Origin: Epithemia pelagica
Lineage: Eukaryota > Bacillariophyta > Bacillariophyceae > Surirellales > Surirellaceae
Reading direction: 5' to 3'
Length of the DNA stretch: 64,000 nt
Assembly: GCA_946965045.2 (NCBI GenBank)
Contig: OX337228.1
Location: 620,001-684,000 of the forward strand
The position numbers were made by a program, and so were the translations under genes. Below, piece by piece: positions 1 through 10,298 of the stretch (positions within the stretch are counted from its first letter, which is position 1; each line of letters opens with the position of its first letter). Under the pieces are notes generated by a model, which saw nothing but the letters and a program-made list of their open reading frames with translations, searched no databases and was not told the DNA's origin.

Positions 1-1207
1 ATAGCGGGCCGTGGGTGATCTGCCTTCTCTCGTATGCTCTTATCAACCAAACTAACCATTTCCGATTTTGTATTCCAGATTTTGTTCTTTCGACCAAAGG
101 GATCTTGTGCTTTTGTCTTGCTATCATCCCCTTAAATCTTCCTTCGAGGGCAATTAAGACGTGAGAACGGGTGGGATGGATGTGCCCTCGATTGGAGAGC
201 TCACGCGTCTCGAACAGCCGCGCATGTCCCAATTCCTCCCCACGCAAGGCACTAGAGAACCCAATCATCAATGCCGCACCGACGTTGGCTATCTCAAATA
301 CTTGTTTTTCATCTTGAGACTGTTCGGCCTCTTGATAGCGGCGTTCCAACACTTCTCCAAGTGCCATCAGCACATCGACAGACATTGCCGCATCCTGTAT
401 TTTGACATCACCCATTCTTTCATGGGATCCGTCCATGAAACGTTTAAACCAGAGAGTGTTGGAGACGCTGTCTGTTACCCTGGCTGATTTTCTGCCATCG
501 CTTAACACCGCTTCATTCGATCCTGATGGAGTCGAATGCACAAAGTTGGAGAAGGCTGAACGTATGCCTCTCATCGTATCCCACTGGATAGTCCTGGAGT
601 TTTTCCCTTTATCTAGCGAACGTTGAAGAGAAACCATAGCTGGAATCATTCCGAGAGTGTCTTCGAGTGGATACGGTCCTCTTCGATGTTTTGGAGCTGG
701 TGATGAAATCCGGAGACCAGCCAGTATTGTCATTGCCTTAGCCATCTCTCTCATGTTCCCTTGTACCGTGCTTGATCTTCGGGCCCAAAAGGCATCCAAG
801 TTAGCTCTTATCATACACTTCAACGCCCAAGCAACATGCTCATCCTTCACATCTGGATCTCTTTTGTAAATATTTCTAAAATGGCATAGCTCACACTGGA
901 ATGGCGTCATTAGATGATCTCCGGCTCTTGCAGTAGTGAACCATGCTTTGAGATCTCGCTTTTCTGTTTCCGTAGTCTCCCATCCCGGCTCCTCGAGTAC
1001 GTGATTGCCAAACTCGTCCTCCTCCAGTTGTAGAGGCTGGAGGTCTCTAGGAAAGGGGTCTATTGTTCCTGGCACCACATAGCAATGAGGATGATACGCC
1101 CCCCGGCATGGCTTCCAATGCCCGCGAGCGTATCCAAAATTGGCGCAGATAATCCCGTGCGTGTGCGATAGACTTCCGGTGCATCTGACGCAGCACATCT
1201 CTCTCAT
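1..1207 (-). CDS. Tyrosine recombinase of a YR retrotransposon (C-terminus off the window)
   Basis: The frame is open from the Met at 1207 to the left edge, about 400 codons. The N-terminal part is Cys/His-rich (CCVRC near residue 5, later HWKPCRGAYHPHC), which suggests zinc binding. Further on, SSALRGEELGHARL matches the first catalytic-arginine box of tyrosine recombinases. It is followed by RFKG, HKIPLV and TKSGI, the pattern seen in DIRS/Ngaro-type recombinases. The second Arg/His box and the catalytic Tyr would lie beyond base 1. Such enzymes integrate the circular cDNA of the element by strand exchange. The frame overlaps the preceding one (ending at 1047) in a different phase, so it is either a separate overlapping ORF or the product of a frameshift. 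The next stop upstream in frame is near base 1245. Confidence 0.75.
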   Translation of the reverse strand, partial: MREMCCVRCTGSLSHTHGIICANFGYARGHWKPCRGAYHPHCYVVPGTIDPFPRDLQPLQLEEDEFGNHVLEEPGWETTETEKRDLKAWFTTARAGDHLMTPFQCELCHFRNIYKRDPDVKDEHVAWALKCMIRANLDAFWARRSSTVQGNMREMAKAMTILAGLRISSPAPKHRRGPYPLEDTLGMIPAMVSLQRSLDKGKNSRTIQWDTMRGIRSAFSNFVHSTPSGSNEAVLSDGRKSARVTDSVSNTLWFKRFMDGSHERMGDVKIQDAAMSVDVLMALGEVLERRYQEAEQSQDEKQVFEIANVGAALMIGFSSALRGEELGHARLFETRELSNRGHIHPTRSHVLIALEGRFKGMIARQKHKIPLVERTKSGIQNRKWLVWLIRAYERRQITHGPL

Positions 1208-1654
1208 ACTTGAGAATGTCCCAGAATTTAACTCGCCAAGGATTTCTGTTCAGCAAAGGAAAAGCGAACGCTATGGTTAGAGGTTCATGTTCCGTATCTT
1301 TCGGCCAAAACTCTTCACTGAACGGGAGAACGCAAAACATATCCACTGCTTTGCTTAACATTCTTCTCCATCGACCACTCAACAACGATGGAGTGAGAAT
1401 CACATGTGTGTTCCAAGGGCGAACATGCCACGCCTCTGCCATCAAGAAGACAGCAACATCGGCCAAGCAGGGCGGTGGGACCCACACAAAGATTCCGTCT
1501 TGCTCTTGTGGTACGGTGAACCAATCCGTGGTGTTCAAGATCTTTATTTCGTCCTTATCATTAACAACTTGTCGGAGGAGCATTGTCAGGACTCGGGGTT
1601 GCCTTTCTACGGCAGACTTGTGGAGCGGAACGAAGCCCAGCATGTCAGCCCCTC
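1047..1654 (-). CDS. Distal part of the YR retrotransposon polyprotein (post-RNase H domain)
   Basis: About 200 residues continue the RNase H reading frame of 17218-17797. Recognisable stretches are FVPLHKSAVER right after the break, then FVWVPPP, then RPWNTHVILTP and EEFWP, ending near HEPLTIAFAFPLL. This order (PLH.SA.ER, W.PPP, an HV.LTP stretch, EPL) follows the RNase H of DIRS/Ngaro-like elements and may be a remnant of their methyltransferase-like domain; I infer this from pattern memory. The frame stays open to 1700 only because it reads into the terminus of the inserted transposon. The last 50 residues overlap the recombinase frame. Confidence 0.65.
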
Positions 1655-1669
1655 CATCTAAGGAGGGAA
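1655..1669 (+). repeat. Left terminal inverted repeat
   Basis: CATCTAAGGAGGGAA. It matches the reverse complement of 17201-17215 except at position 11 (G against A). Similarity fades after about 18 bases. Confidence 0.85.
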
Positions 1670-1736
1670 ATGGGCCCTGGCGCTTGATTTCCACCCCCAA
1701 AAGCGAATTTCTAGAAAAAATTCGCCGAATTAAAAT

Positions 1737-2010
1737 TATTTATGCGCAGTTTATTTTTATATGCGCAGTTTTTAACTATAATCCTGCTTTCCCAACTAAA
1801 TCTGCAAATCTAGGTCTAACAATGCACATTTCTCTAGCTAGTTCTAGAGATCGAGCTAACTATCACGCGCATGCAACAATTTTAATGCGCACAAGCCCGC
1901 GATCAAACCACGAATAACGCGCGCCACACTCCGATAATGCGCACTGCGACTATCTGGCGCGCTCGACCCCCCCGAGACGCGCATGACGCAACCCTCATGC
2001 GCAAGCGTCT
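1737..2010. repeat. Left subterminal ATGCGC motif cluster
   Basis: About seven copies of ATGCGC or GCGCAT lie here (for example at 1742, 1761 and 1934), plus GCGCGC stretches. The same words recur near the right end (16817-17150). Their position next to the terminal repeats suggests binding sites for the element's transposase; this is inferred from CACTA-type elements. No coding sequence is credible between 1655 and 3538. Confidence 0.55.
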
Positions 2011-2396
2011 GTCCCCTCACCTTTGAATCACGAATTTCCACTCCCACCACATCACACAGCAGCTGCCAGAAAGACTGACGCACATGGATGTCCCAAAGAA
2101 TGTCTCAGACGGATCCTCCTTCCCAATCACCCAAACCGCGGGGATTACCAACTCGACACTCTGATCCATCGAAGAAGACCGAACAACCTAGCATACTAGT
2201 CATTCAACAATCAACGACCACCAGAATCGCTGCTCATTCATCTCCCTCCACCTCCACCCAACACACCACAACAAACAACAACAGCAGCAGCAGCAACAAC
2301 AGCAATCGATCACCCAACGCTATCGAGATTCCCCTGTTCAATCCCATTATCTATCCAGCTTCTTTCATCAACCTAACAGCTCTGCCATTCCAATCA

Positions 2397-3520
2397 CGCT
2401 ACAATTAAAGCGGCTTGGGGCATCTGTCTGATTGTTGCTTGGTTCCTTTTCAGCCACCTTTTTGTTGCTTGCTTTCTCTCTGCCAAGATTCCCTTTTCAA
2501 TCCTTTCACCTATCCAACTTCTTTCACCAACCTAACAGCTCTGCCAGTCCAATCACGCTACAATTAAAGCGGCTTGGGGCATCTGTCTGATTGTTGCTTG
2601 GTTCCTTTTCAGCCACCTTTTTGTTGCTTGCTTCCTCTTCAGCCACCTTCACTCCAAAACCGCTGCACCAGAAGAAGAGGAAGAGGAACTCAAGCACGGC
2701 CAGAGCATTCAAGACATTGACACTTGCACTATCTTGCAGCTCTGTCATTCCAATCACGCTACAACTAAAGCGGCTTGGGGCATCTGTCTGATTGTTGCTT
2801 GCTTCCTTTCAACCACAACCTTCACTCCAAAACCGCTACAACAGGAAAACAAGAAGAAGAGGAACCCAAGAAGAAGAACGACCACCAGAGCATTCGAAAT
2901 ATTGTCGACATTTGTCCTATCTTTGACACTTGCACTATCTTGCAGCTCTGCCATTCCAATCACCACGCTACAATTAAAGCGGCTTGGGGCATCTGTCTGA
3001 TTGTTGCTTGTTTCACTCAGCTCTGTCCTTCATTCCAATCACGCTATTACAATTAAAGCGGTTTCGGGCTATCTGCTAGATTGTTGTTTCTCTTGCAAGG
3101 AAGACTTCTTATCAAGAACCCTCCTGTCCTCGTGATACTCCGACTTGAATAGAACAGACCCAAAGCAAGCAGTGTGACACGGTGGTAGCCAGTTGCTTCT
3201 GTTCTATTCTTGTCGCGAGATTGCTTGGACAACCAACCAACCCCTGGTTTTGGAGTAGCAAATTCTGGCACCAATTGTTGGATCACAACGAACAAGACGC
3301 TACACATAAAGCGCATCGTAGTGTATTCCTTCAATTTGGTTGTTGTTTTGTTACCACCAGAGTTCAGGACCAAACCAAAGACGCTACACAATTCAGCGCA
3401 CACTTTTTACTGTTTAGACAAGTACACAAGGTTGTTTCAAAGACGCTACAATTAAAGCGCTTCCTCGACTACCCTTGTTGTTGTTGTTGTTGTTGAAACA
3501 AAGACGCTACACAAAAAGCG
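2397..3520 (+). promoter_or_regulatory. Leader with nine CGCT-(N8-11)-AGCG palindromes
   Basis: An inverted motif CGCT...AGCG, most often with the spacer ACAATTAA, starts at 2397, 2556, 2757, 2966, 3042, 3298, 3382, 3444 and 3505. The spacer is 8 nt in seven copies, 11 nt in the copy at 3042 and 9 nt in the copy at 3382. The first four sit in diverged direct repeats of about 160-210 bp that share AGCTCTG, CCAATCACG and a CTTGGGGCATCTGTCTGATT stretch. The last copy ends 18 nt before the ATG at 3539. The sites could bind a dimeric regulator or the transposase, or form hairpins in the 5' leader RNA. Function is not known. Confidence 0.6.
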
Positions 3521-3538
3521 CATCGTGACAAGTACAAA

Positions 3539-4420
3539 ATGGCGGGCAATCGCATCAAGAAGGGCCCTCGCTACAAAAAGCCACCGACCGCCAAGAATCC
3601 TGGTGACCCTTCTTCAATGAATGATGAAGTGCGAAACAAAAGAAAGGACGAGTCGACTATGACTGTTTCTGGTACCAATCATACACTTCTAACACACATA
3701 AACGAGGAATCTCACTACACCGGTATTATGCCCATTACATACGAAAGTGTCCTCAATTGGTATGAAAGTGTTTTCCAAGACAAATCAGGAAAATGGACAA
3801 CAGTGGAGGTACCACATGACGGCCATTATGTGAAGATATTCCTACCAATCTGTTATTCGCCTGCATTCCAAGATATCATCTGTCACTCCGTTTTCCGTTT
3901 CACAAGAATTAAGAACGAGATGGATGATGATGACAAGTTGACTCCAATGGTTGCTCAACTGTTGTTCAAAAAGACTCTCTACAGTCCTCTTTCCAATATT
4001 TGGAATCAGGTATTTGGGACGACAGTGATAGACAGTGCTGAGAATCTGAGACAAACCATTATCAGATTTCTTTCCTCTCATGGCCTAGTCTCTAAGAAGA
4101 CACGCAAGGGGATCGGTGGGATTGGAGAAGCATTGAAACGATACCTTCTAGATGATTCCTCCCTTTACAGGAAACTGCGTCTCGTACCTGTTGGTAAAAT
4201 CGCATGGGTTATCGAACATATGGTGGCCATACACCGTTTCATCTCAGAATCGACATCGGACGAGAACATGGGCGTGATTTCCAATATTCAAATGGAGAAA
4301 GCACTGTTGTATACGATGCCTGACACATGGTTCAAGATGTACCTTGAAGAAAGAGATTCTTTGGTACAATATGGAAGAAACGGAGACGATGGCGGTATGT
4401 TCTACGATCTACTGCATTAA
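3539..4420 (+). CDS. Transposon gene A, N-terminal segment (unknown domain)
   Basis: 293 codons start at the ATG at 3539, just after the palindrome array, with a basic N-terminus (MAGNRIKKGPRYKK) that could be a nuclear localisation signal. No known domain is recognised; the middle is mixed alpha/beta in character, with LLFKKTLYSPLSNIW and EALKRYLLDDSSLYRKLRL. The TAA at 4418-4420 is probably not the natural end, because the same frame stays open downstream to a spliceable exon end at 4666. A 30-nt GT...AG stretch (4395-4424) would remove the stop in frame but is too short for a normal intron. I read it as a nonsense mutation in a longer gene that runs to 9925. Confidence 0.55.
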   Translation: MAGNRIKKGPRYKKPPTAKNPGDPSSMNDEVRNKRKDESTMTVSGTNHTLLTHINEESHYTGIMPITYESVLNWYESVFQDKSGKWTTVEVPHDGHYVKIFLPICYSPAFQDIICHSVFRFTRIKNEMDDDDKLTPMVAQLLFKKTLYSPLSNIWNQVFGTTVIDSAENLRQTIIRFLSSHGLVSKKTRKGIGGIGEALKRYLLDDSSLYRKLRLVPVGKIAWVIEHMVAIHRFISESTSDENMGVISNIQMEKALLYTMPDTWFKMYLEERDSLVQYGRNGDDGGMFYDLLH

Positions 4421-6515
4421 ATAGAAAAACAAGAGTTACTGTCTGCCAGGAAATCGAAAGAAATTGCCGTGCAACGTCGGAGTACAGACTCGCCGGTAAA
4501 AAAGAGACAGAAGGTCGTCACTGGTAATGATCCTACTGACGAGAGAAAGGAACAAGTACTACCAACTTCCATTACAACGTCGAACCAAGTTGCCCTCAAA
4601 TCAGACCGTGTGGAAGAGGTCAGGAAGATTATAAGCGACAACGATGAAAAAACCGCAGACAACGAGGTAAGATGTTCGAGCGACTTGCCAAGAATTGAGA
4701 AGGATTAGACAATCTCAAAAATGATTGATCTCTTTGTCTTAGAGACGTTGTGCTTCCATAAACAAGGGAAATGAGGAGACAGGTGATGGTGTGGTACCAC
4801 CGCCTTTTATTGAAATTCCACACGTACTTGATCCTATAGTAAACCAGAAGAGAAGAAAAGACTCATGGGACTCGAATGAATCCATCGACAACATTGGTGA
4901 CGGTTACTTAGGCAAGTTTGCGGAAAAACAAGCTGACAGAAACAACGAGAACATCAAGTCGGCCATGAAGCTAGCAACCCAGTATGCTAAGAGTATGGGG
5001 AAGGACAACACGCATGTTGAAATCAAGACATTATTTAGGTGCACACTATGCATGTCTTACAGTGGGTTGATGAATGACCAGGACCCTACAACGCGTGTTT
5101 TGCATATCCCACATAGACATCGTCGGAGAGATCTTTGCTACAACACTTCAAGGACGGGCATGCCGATTGAGTCTTTCTATACTTGTTTGAAGTTGATGGT
5201 CCATCACAACCATCAGAACCTAGTATATGTTGACAAAGTAACATTTGATGAAGCGAACAGGAACCCATTTCCTAAGAAAATTCCTATGTCATCATGGAGA
5301 CAACAGGAACCGAACACACTGATATTGGCGATCGTTGCCTTGACAACAGCAACTGATGTCAGCGACCCAGCTTTATTGGCTTTCGAAATCGACAAAAAGA
5401 TACTTCATATCTACGAACCAATAAATAATCGATCAGATCAATACTGGGAAGGAACGACGCGTCATGTACTACGGAAATGGGATCTGGTCAATACGTCAAA
5501 AGGTGCCCCGCCTGTCAGTCTATGTTATGACCCATCATTAGTGGAAGACGATGAAACGACACATGATACAAACAACGAATGTAACAAGTGGCGATATCGC
5601 ATTGTGAAAATGCCAGAACCTAAGAAGGATACTCCAAAGCCAATGCCACAAGCTATTGTGATCAGAATGCTTGGTAACATAATGAGTAGTCGACCAAACC
5701 CGGGTCGGAAAGAAGGTCAGATAGACAAGAGTATGACGATATCCAATTGTTTTTTGAGTAATCAAATACGGTACAATAATGAATTTTCGAGAGGACTAGA
5801 GAATGCTGTTGGTGGCAATTCAATCTCTCCTTTGGTGTTGGGACCTGACAATTTCGATGGTAACAGCGACGACGATCCCGTTGAAGTGGGGTTTTCACGT
5901 GATACCGATAAATACGAATACAAGGAGAACGTCGATCTATCTGATGGTGGGTGTTCAGAGACGTGGACTACGGATGGTGACATATTGTTTATACCGGGCC
6001 CGAAGGTGGGATTAGAACCCAAGGAGGTGTTACTTGACTCCAAACTTTCCAAGAGAGATATAAATCGATTGCTACCGACCGTTGTATATTGTCCAGATTC
6101 TTGCGTATGCTGTAACAGGGCATTGAAAACAGATACAGACAGCGAAGTCTGTACCCTCATCCCATGTGGACATCTGGTTCACGGAAATTGCTTACGAATA
6201 CGGTTCAAGTATCATAATGTATGGTGTCCCCAGTGTGGACAAAAGATCAAGAGTAACATACACATGTTTGGTGCGGAGAAGATAGAGGGACACAAGAAAA
6301 CAGCGGAAGACACTACAACTACGAGCGAGGGATTCCCTGAAGAGGGACAAAGGAAAACAGTCGAAGACACTACAACTACGATTGAGGGACGCCCTGAAGA
6401 ATCATCAAAAAAATCACCTGTGAGTAACAAGCCGTCAACACTAGAACAAAGAGGAGTTGAGACAAAATACAAGCCCGAGGTTTGTTCGATTTGTATGCGA
6501 ACTGTTTCTTTGTAG
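4421..6515 (+). CDS. Transposon gene A, middle segment with RING-type zinc finger
   Basis: This continues the 3539 frame after the TAA. Exon 4421-4666 ends at GAG|GTAAGATG; a 76-bp intron (4667-4742) ends in TTGTCTTAG; the next exon keeps phase and stays open to 6515. Near 6095-6240 is a RING/RING-like motif: CVCC, then PCGHLVHGNCLRIRF, then WCPQCGQ (the C..C, C.H..H..C, C..C arrangement). Such fingers usually act in ubiquitin ligases. After it come two near-repeats of a Lys/Thr segment (KKTAEDTTTT and RKTVEDTTTT). The frame then enters a second finger, EVCSICM, and stops at 6513-6515, where the +1 frame carries the finger on (CRHTFCRECVGDW). That implies an indel of about 1 nt near 6500. Confidence 0.6.
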
Positions 6516-8040
6516 ACATACATTTTGTCGGGAATGTGTTGGAGATTGGATGCAGCGGGGCCACAACACATGTATGGTGTGCAGCCAGGATATTCAAAGT
6601 CTATTGTACTTCTGTCCTATGACACGTTCTGTTCAAAGAACATATACTCATCCTTCTGAACACAAAGCAATCTATCAGTCACCAGAGGGTGAGAAGCCTA
6701 AATACCAGCAATGGGGAGGAAATAACTCATCACGTTCCGTTGCAATGCCTGCGAATTGGGGTAACCGGAGTGAGCTGCCTGAAGAAAGACATAGAACAGA
6801 GCAAACCCAACATGATAACGAAAGAACCAAGGACAAGAGAGAGAATCCACATGGGCTATGGGGAGGACGGAATCAGAACAACGTCCCGTCGACAGCTCGA
6901 AGCCCCAGAACAACTGAGTGGGGTTCGCAACCTGAACATGACAGGCCAGTGTATTGTCAGCATGGACAGAATCGATTCAATGATGATCATCCAGGATCGA
7001 GAGGATCTAATACATCGGATTATCATGGGTCTCGTCATTCACATTTCGATCAAGATAACCAACAAACTAGAAGAGGAGTCATTGAACGACAAGACCAACA
7101 TGGATATCATGATAACCACCAAGATGAGTCTAGAGGGAGAAGAGATCAAATCATGGAAAACACTTACCGGGATAGAAAAAGAAGACATGATAATCAAAAT
7201 CAATTGTCTAATCGACATCCGATGGATTGGAGGAGATTCCCTGGATACAACGAACATTCCAGAGAACATACAAGGCACCATTCGGTATATAGAGATAGCC
7301 ACAATCAATGGTCTAATCGACATCCGATGGATTGGGAGAGATTCCCTGGATACAACGAACATTCCAGGCACCATTTGTCACTTAGAGATAGTCATCCTGG
7401 ACACAACGATCATTCTAGGCCTACCCGTCAGAGAGAGCCTAACCGTCCCTCAACTGATAGAGGTAATAGTCAACCAAATCAGTCACCTCGTAGAGAGAGA
7501 GAAAAGGACATTCATCACACTACAGAGAGTCGTGGAGGGCAGGATGGCCTATCCAAACTTGGCTGGAATTCCACGGACAATCAGGAGAGGGATGATCGGA
7601 ACAGACAGAGCGGTCAGAAAGCAACCTCCAGTCACCAAGATGAATGTGGACAAGGAGAAGAGATACAAAGCAGAGATGGCAACGGTTCTACAGACAAACA
7701 AAAGGGCAAGGACTGTGGCAAGCAAGAGATTGTTGCTTACGAACAACACGAAAATTCAGGAGATAACGGGTCTAAGAATGCCAACAACACACCTGACAGT
7801 GATAATCCGTCTAGCTGTCACAATGACAGTGTCAACCAAGATGATGCAACACAAACCAAAGAAGGAAAGGATAGTACCGACAAACAAAAAGGTAGCAGCA
7901 AGAACAACGATGACCAAATGACAAAAAACGACCATAACAAGGGAAGTAGCATTAACACGACAGCACAAACGGATCAGCGCATACAAGACGAACAAGGTAT
8001 GAAGGAGATTCACGAGTCTCGAGTCTCCAATACACGGTAA
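6457..8040 (+). CDS. Transposon gene A, second RING half and His/Gln/Asn-rich linker
   Basis: The useful part begins near 6500 with CRHTFCRECVGDWMQ and CMVC, the second half of a C3HC4-type RING begun in the previous frame. The spacing between the two halves looks short, so loop residues may be missing. The rest, about 480 residues, is polar and low-complexity (His, Gln, Asn, Arg, Asp), with an internal repeat SNRHPMDW.RFPGYNEHSR at 7207-7263 and again at 7312-7367. No fold is evident. It ends in TAA at 8038-8040; the +1 frame is open from before this stop into the next segment, so another frameshift near 8020 separates them. Confidence 0.45.
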   Translation: MRQNTSPRFVRFVCELFLCRHTFCRECVGDWMQRGHNTCMVCSQDIQSLLYFCPMTRSVQRTYTHPSEHKAIYQSPEGEKPKYQQWGGNNSSRSVAMPANWGNRSELPEERHRTEQTQHDNERTKDKRENPHGLWGGRNQNNVPSTARSPRTTEWGSQPEHDRPVYCQHGQNRFNDDHPGSRGSNTSDYHGSRHSHFDQDNQQTRRGVIERQDQHGYHDNHQDESRGRRDQIMENTYRDRKRRHDNQNQLSNRHPMDWRRFPGYNEHSREHTRHHSVYRDSHNQWSNRHPMDWERFPGYNEHSRHHLSLRDSHPGHNDHSRPTRQREPNRPSTDRGNSQPNQSPRREREKDIHHTTESRGGQDGLSKLGWNSTDNQERDDRNRQSGQKATSSHQDECGQGEEIQSRDGNGSTDKQKGKDCGKQEIVAYEQHENSGDNGSKNANNTPDSDNPSSCHNDSVNQDDATQTKEGKDSTDKQKGSSKNNDDQMTKNDHNKGSSINTTAQTDQRIQDEQGMKEIHESRVSNTR

Positions 8041-8161
8041 TCATGATGATACTGACAAACAGAATACTTCACCGGAAAGGAAAAGAAAAGGATGTAAGAC
8101 CATTGGTTCATCCAGGGGACTACCCACGAACAAGCAACGACGACAAGAGGGCCTATCGAAG

Positions 8162-9925
8162 TTGACACTAACACATGAAACGATGAAGAAGTATAAGAGA
8201 CGACAGGCTGAGAAACCTAGCCATTTGACGACAAAATTCTCCGAACCAAATGAATCCGATCATACAGAAATGTGTCTTTTTGGAATTCCTGACATGGACA
8301 AGGTAGCAAAAAGACTACGCGACTTACTATCACTCTGTCTCAGTAGCAATGATGATTGGAGAATGTTTGGTATCTGCTATACAAAGGTTCTGAAAGACTA
8401 CGACATCACACCAACAGACCTCCAGACAATCATGGGAAAATTACCTAACATGTACGAACAAATGAAAGACATGGTTGGTGAGGTGACGGAAGATCCAGCA
8501 AGCCATTGTTGTTTCGAAGACAACAAGCTTCATGTGACAGAATGTGACCCGAAGTTCTTAACGACCCGGTCTCCATGTGCCTTCTTGGTAGAATGTGTAC
8601 TGAATCGCTGTCAACGACATAAGGGACATCGGAAATACCCCAAAACCGTGTGGTCTGCGTTTGACGATCAAATCTTCCATTGTCGCACATCCAAGAAAAA
8701 CTGTGATGATTGTATGGACCATATTTTCCATGACGTGATCGTTATCATCCCTTTGGCCGGTATTTTTTATACTTCGGCAATGATAATGAATACTGGGTAT
8801 GCAACATCAGAATGCACTTCATCTTTGGTAGCACTACCTATATCCTGGCTGCGCTTACGACATTCCGACGGCCAACCAAGTGGTGGGGCATTCCTCAAAA
8901 AGGTTGTCAAGTGTTGGTGTATTGATTGGACACAAAGTGCAAAGAGAGTTGTCCATGAATGCTACCAAGCGTCTGATGTCAAAAGTGGTTCTCCGCTTTG
9001 GGCCCCTGATCATTATACAAGTGAAAAGTCCAGACCAGAAATGACACCAAATGACCAACATTCTCTTAGAGTATGGTATCGTGAAACACTGCTGAATAAA
9101 GCCAGTGCTAACAAGACTGGATTCCGAAAGTACGTCCGTAGAGCATTGTATAGAAACCTGTCCCCTCCGCCTGATACTTCGGTCCGTCCGCTCCTGTTTG
9201 ATGTAAGGGAATCCGGAGAAGATACAACATTCATTGTTCGGACACGTGGGTACGCGGGTAAAAACAAAACCATCAGCCATGTCAAAGTGACAACACTTCA
9301 ACAAAACGACAAAAACCTACTTTCATTGTTACACAAGAGGTCATGTCACTTCGCACAGAGCGGTACACTAGAGAGATCAGCCAATGCAAGGTGTAACCAT
9401 GGTGATATGGGGACCATGACATCTGTTGGTGTGTGCACAAAAACGGGTGGCAGAAGTACATTCTTTTCTGACAAACTTTTCAAAATATCTCCGAACATGA
9501 TGAATATATTGCCAAAAATCTGTGGAGGTGTCCGGCGATTCTGTGAGAGGAAATTCCCTGGTGTGTTATCGGCTTTCAGACACCTGGAAACAAACTTCGG
9601 TTTGGATGTCCCAAACGAATTGGGAGGAAACGAAAGGGGTGTGTCATCATCCTTCATTTTGAGTTGCGATTTGATGAATGCAAGCCACTATGATATTCAT
9701 GACGCATCAGTGTCCTTTACAATCTGGACAGAAACCAACCCGGGCAGCACCAACAATTGGTATTTCGTCCTTCCCAATGTCCTTATAAAGCATAAGGACA
9801 AGACTTATCATGGGCTTTGTATCCGGTTATTCCATGGCATTGCGATCGCATGGGACGGGAGAATCATCAGACATGGAAAATCTGTCCATACACGCAAGTT
9901 TTCGGGGTTGGAGAGTGCGTTTTGA
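8162..9925 (+). CDS. Transposon gene A, C-terminal segment with dioxygenase-like HxD...H...R motif
   Basis: 587 codons with an intact frame that is open upstream to about 8020; the start at 8162 is only nominal. Residues 1-500 are unrecognised but Cys/His-rich in places (HCRTSKKNCDDCMDHIFHD). The last 90 residues contain NASHYDIHDASVSFTIW (HxD at about residues 509-511) and IRLFHGIAIAWDGRIIRH (His about 558, then Gly and Arg 8-9 residues later). That order and spacing resembles the double-stranded beta-helix core of 2-oxoglutarate/Fe(II) dioxygenases, where HxD...H binds iron and the following basic residue binds 2-oxoglutarate. TET/JBP dioxygenases are known passengers of KDZ transposons in fungi, so a nucleic-acid or protein modifier is possible. 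The family assignment is inference from motif spacing only. Confidence 0.5.
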   Translation: MTLTHETMKKYKRRQAEKPSHLTTKFSEPNESDHTEMCLFGIPDMDKVAKRLRDLLSLCLSSNDDWRMFGICYTKVLKDYDITPTDLQTIMGKLPNMYEQMKDMVGEVTEDPASHCCFEDNKLHVTECDPKFLTTRSPCAFLVECVLNRCQRHKGHRKYPKTVWSAFDDQIFHCRTSKKNCDDCMDHIFHDVIVIIPLAGIFYTSAMIMNTGYATSECTSSLVALPISWLRLRHSDGQPSGGAFLKKVVKCWCIDWTQSAKRVVHECYQASDVKSGSPLWAPDHYTSEKSRPEMTPNDQHSLRVWYRETLLNKASANKTGFRKYVRRALYRNLSPPPDTSVRPLLFDVRESGEDTTFIVRTRGYAGKNKTISHVKVTTLQQNDKNLLSLLHKRSCHFAQSGTLERSANARCNHGDMGTMTSVGVCTKTGGRSTFFSDKLFKISPNMMNILPKICGGVRRFCERKFPGVLSAFRHLETNFGLDVPNELGGNERGVSSSFILSCDLMNASHYDIHDASVSFTIWTETNPGSTNNWYFVLPNVLIKHKDKTYHGLCIRLFHGIAIAWDGRIIRHGKSVHTRKFSGLESAF

Positions 9926-10298
9926 CCATGGGGGTCCCTATTTCCTCTAGCTCATACGGGTTGATCATCATTTCTTCATTAGATGGAGGTATCTTTGTGA
10001 CTGGAAAGTTTGGTTTGACCACCAAGGGTGGAACTGTTTTCTTCCTCAATTTGTATGGGTTGATCATTGTTTGAAGAGGAGTAGAATAGCCTAACTGAAG
10101 ACTGAGGATGACTTTTGGAAAACGATGGAAAGTATCTACTATTTCATCCAATTTGTGTGTGACACTCTGAGTTGAATTGGTCGGCTCGCGTACGGTTGGG
10201 GGGAGCTTAGGAGGGGAGTGCTGGTATGTGACAACCCCCCATAGAGGCAAATTATGATCATGAGGTCGAATTGCTGACGGATTGTTTCAATCTTTCTT
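9926..10298. other. Gap between converging gene A and transposase gene
   Basis: The 3' ends of gene A (+) and the transposase gene (-) face each other here. A repeated GGGTTGATCAT word occurs at about 9958 and 10050. A minus-strand open frame (10250-9867) covers it and could be a C-terminal tail of the transposase gene, but nothing in it is recognisable. No terminator or hairpin stands out. Confidence 0.4.

Larger units (their letters stand above)
1..1654 (-). mobile_element. YR retrotransposon, 3' half (split by the 15.6-kb insertion)
   Basis: This is the downstream half of a minus-strand DIRS/Ngaro-like element whose upstream half lies at 17218-23140. It runs off the left edge. The break is at the TC/GA dinucleotide 1653-1654. 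Joining base 1654 to base 17218 keeps one reading frame across the break and gives the junction residues GVMRGADMLGF, so both halves came from one element. The terminal repeats at this end are outside the window. Confidence 0.8.

Noticed and set aside
4395-4424. 30-nt GT-AG stretch that would splice out the TAA at 4418
   Set aside because: Too short for a normal spliceosomal intron; introns in this window are 70-90 bp.
6689-7921. 410-codon plus-strand frame
   Set aside because: Overlaps the His/Gln-rich linker in another phase; its Ile/Arg-rich product is a shadow of the repeats.
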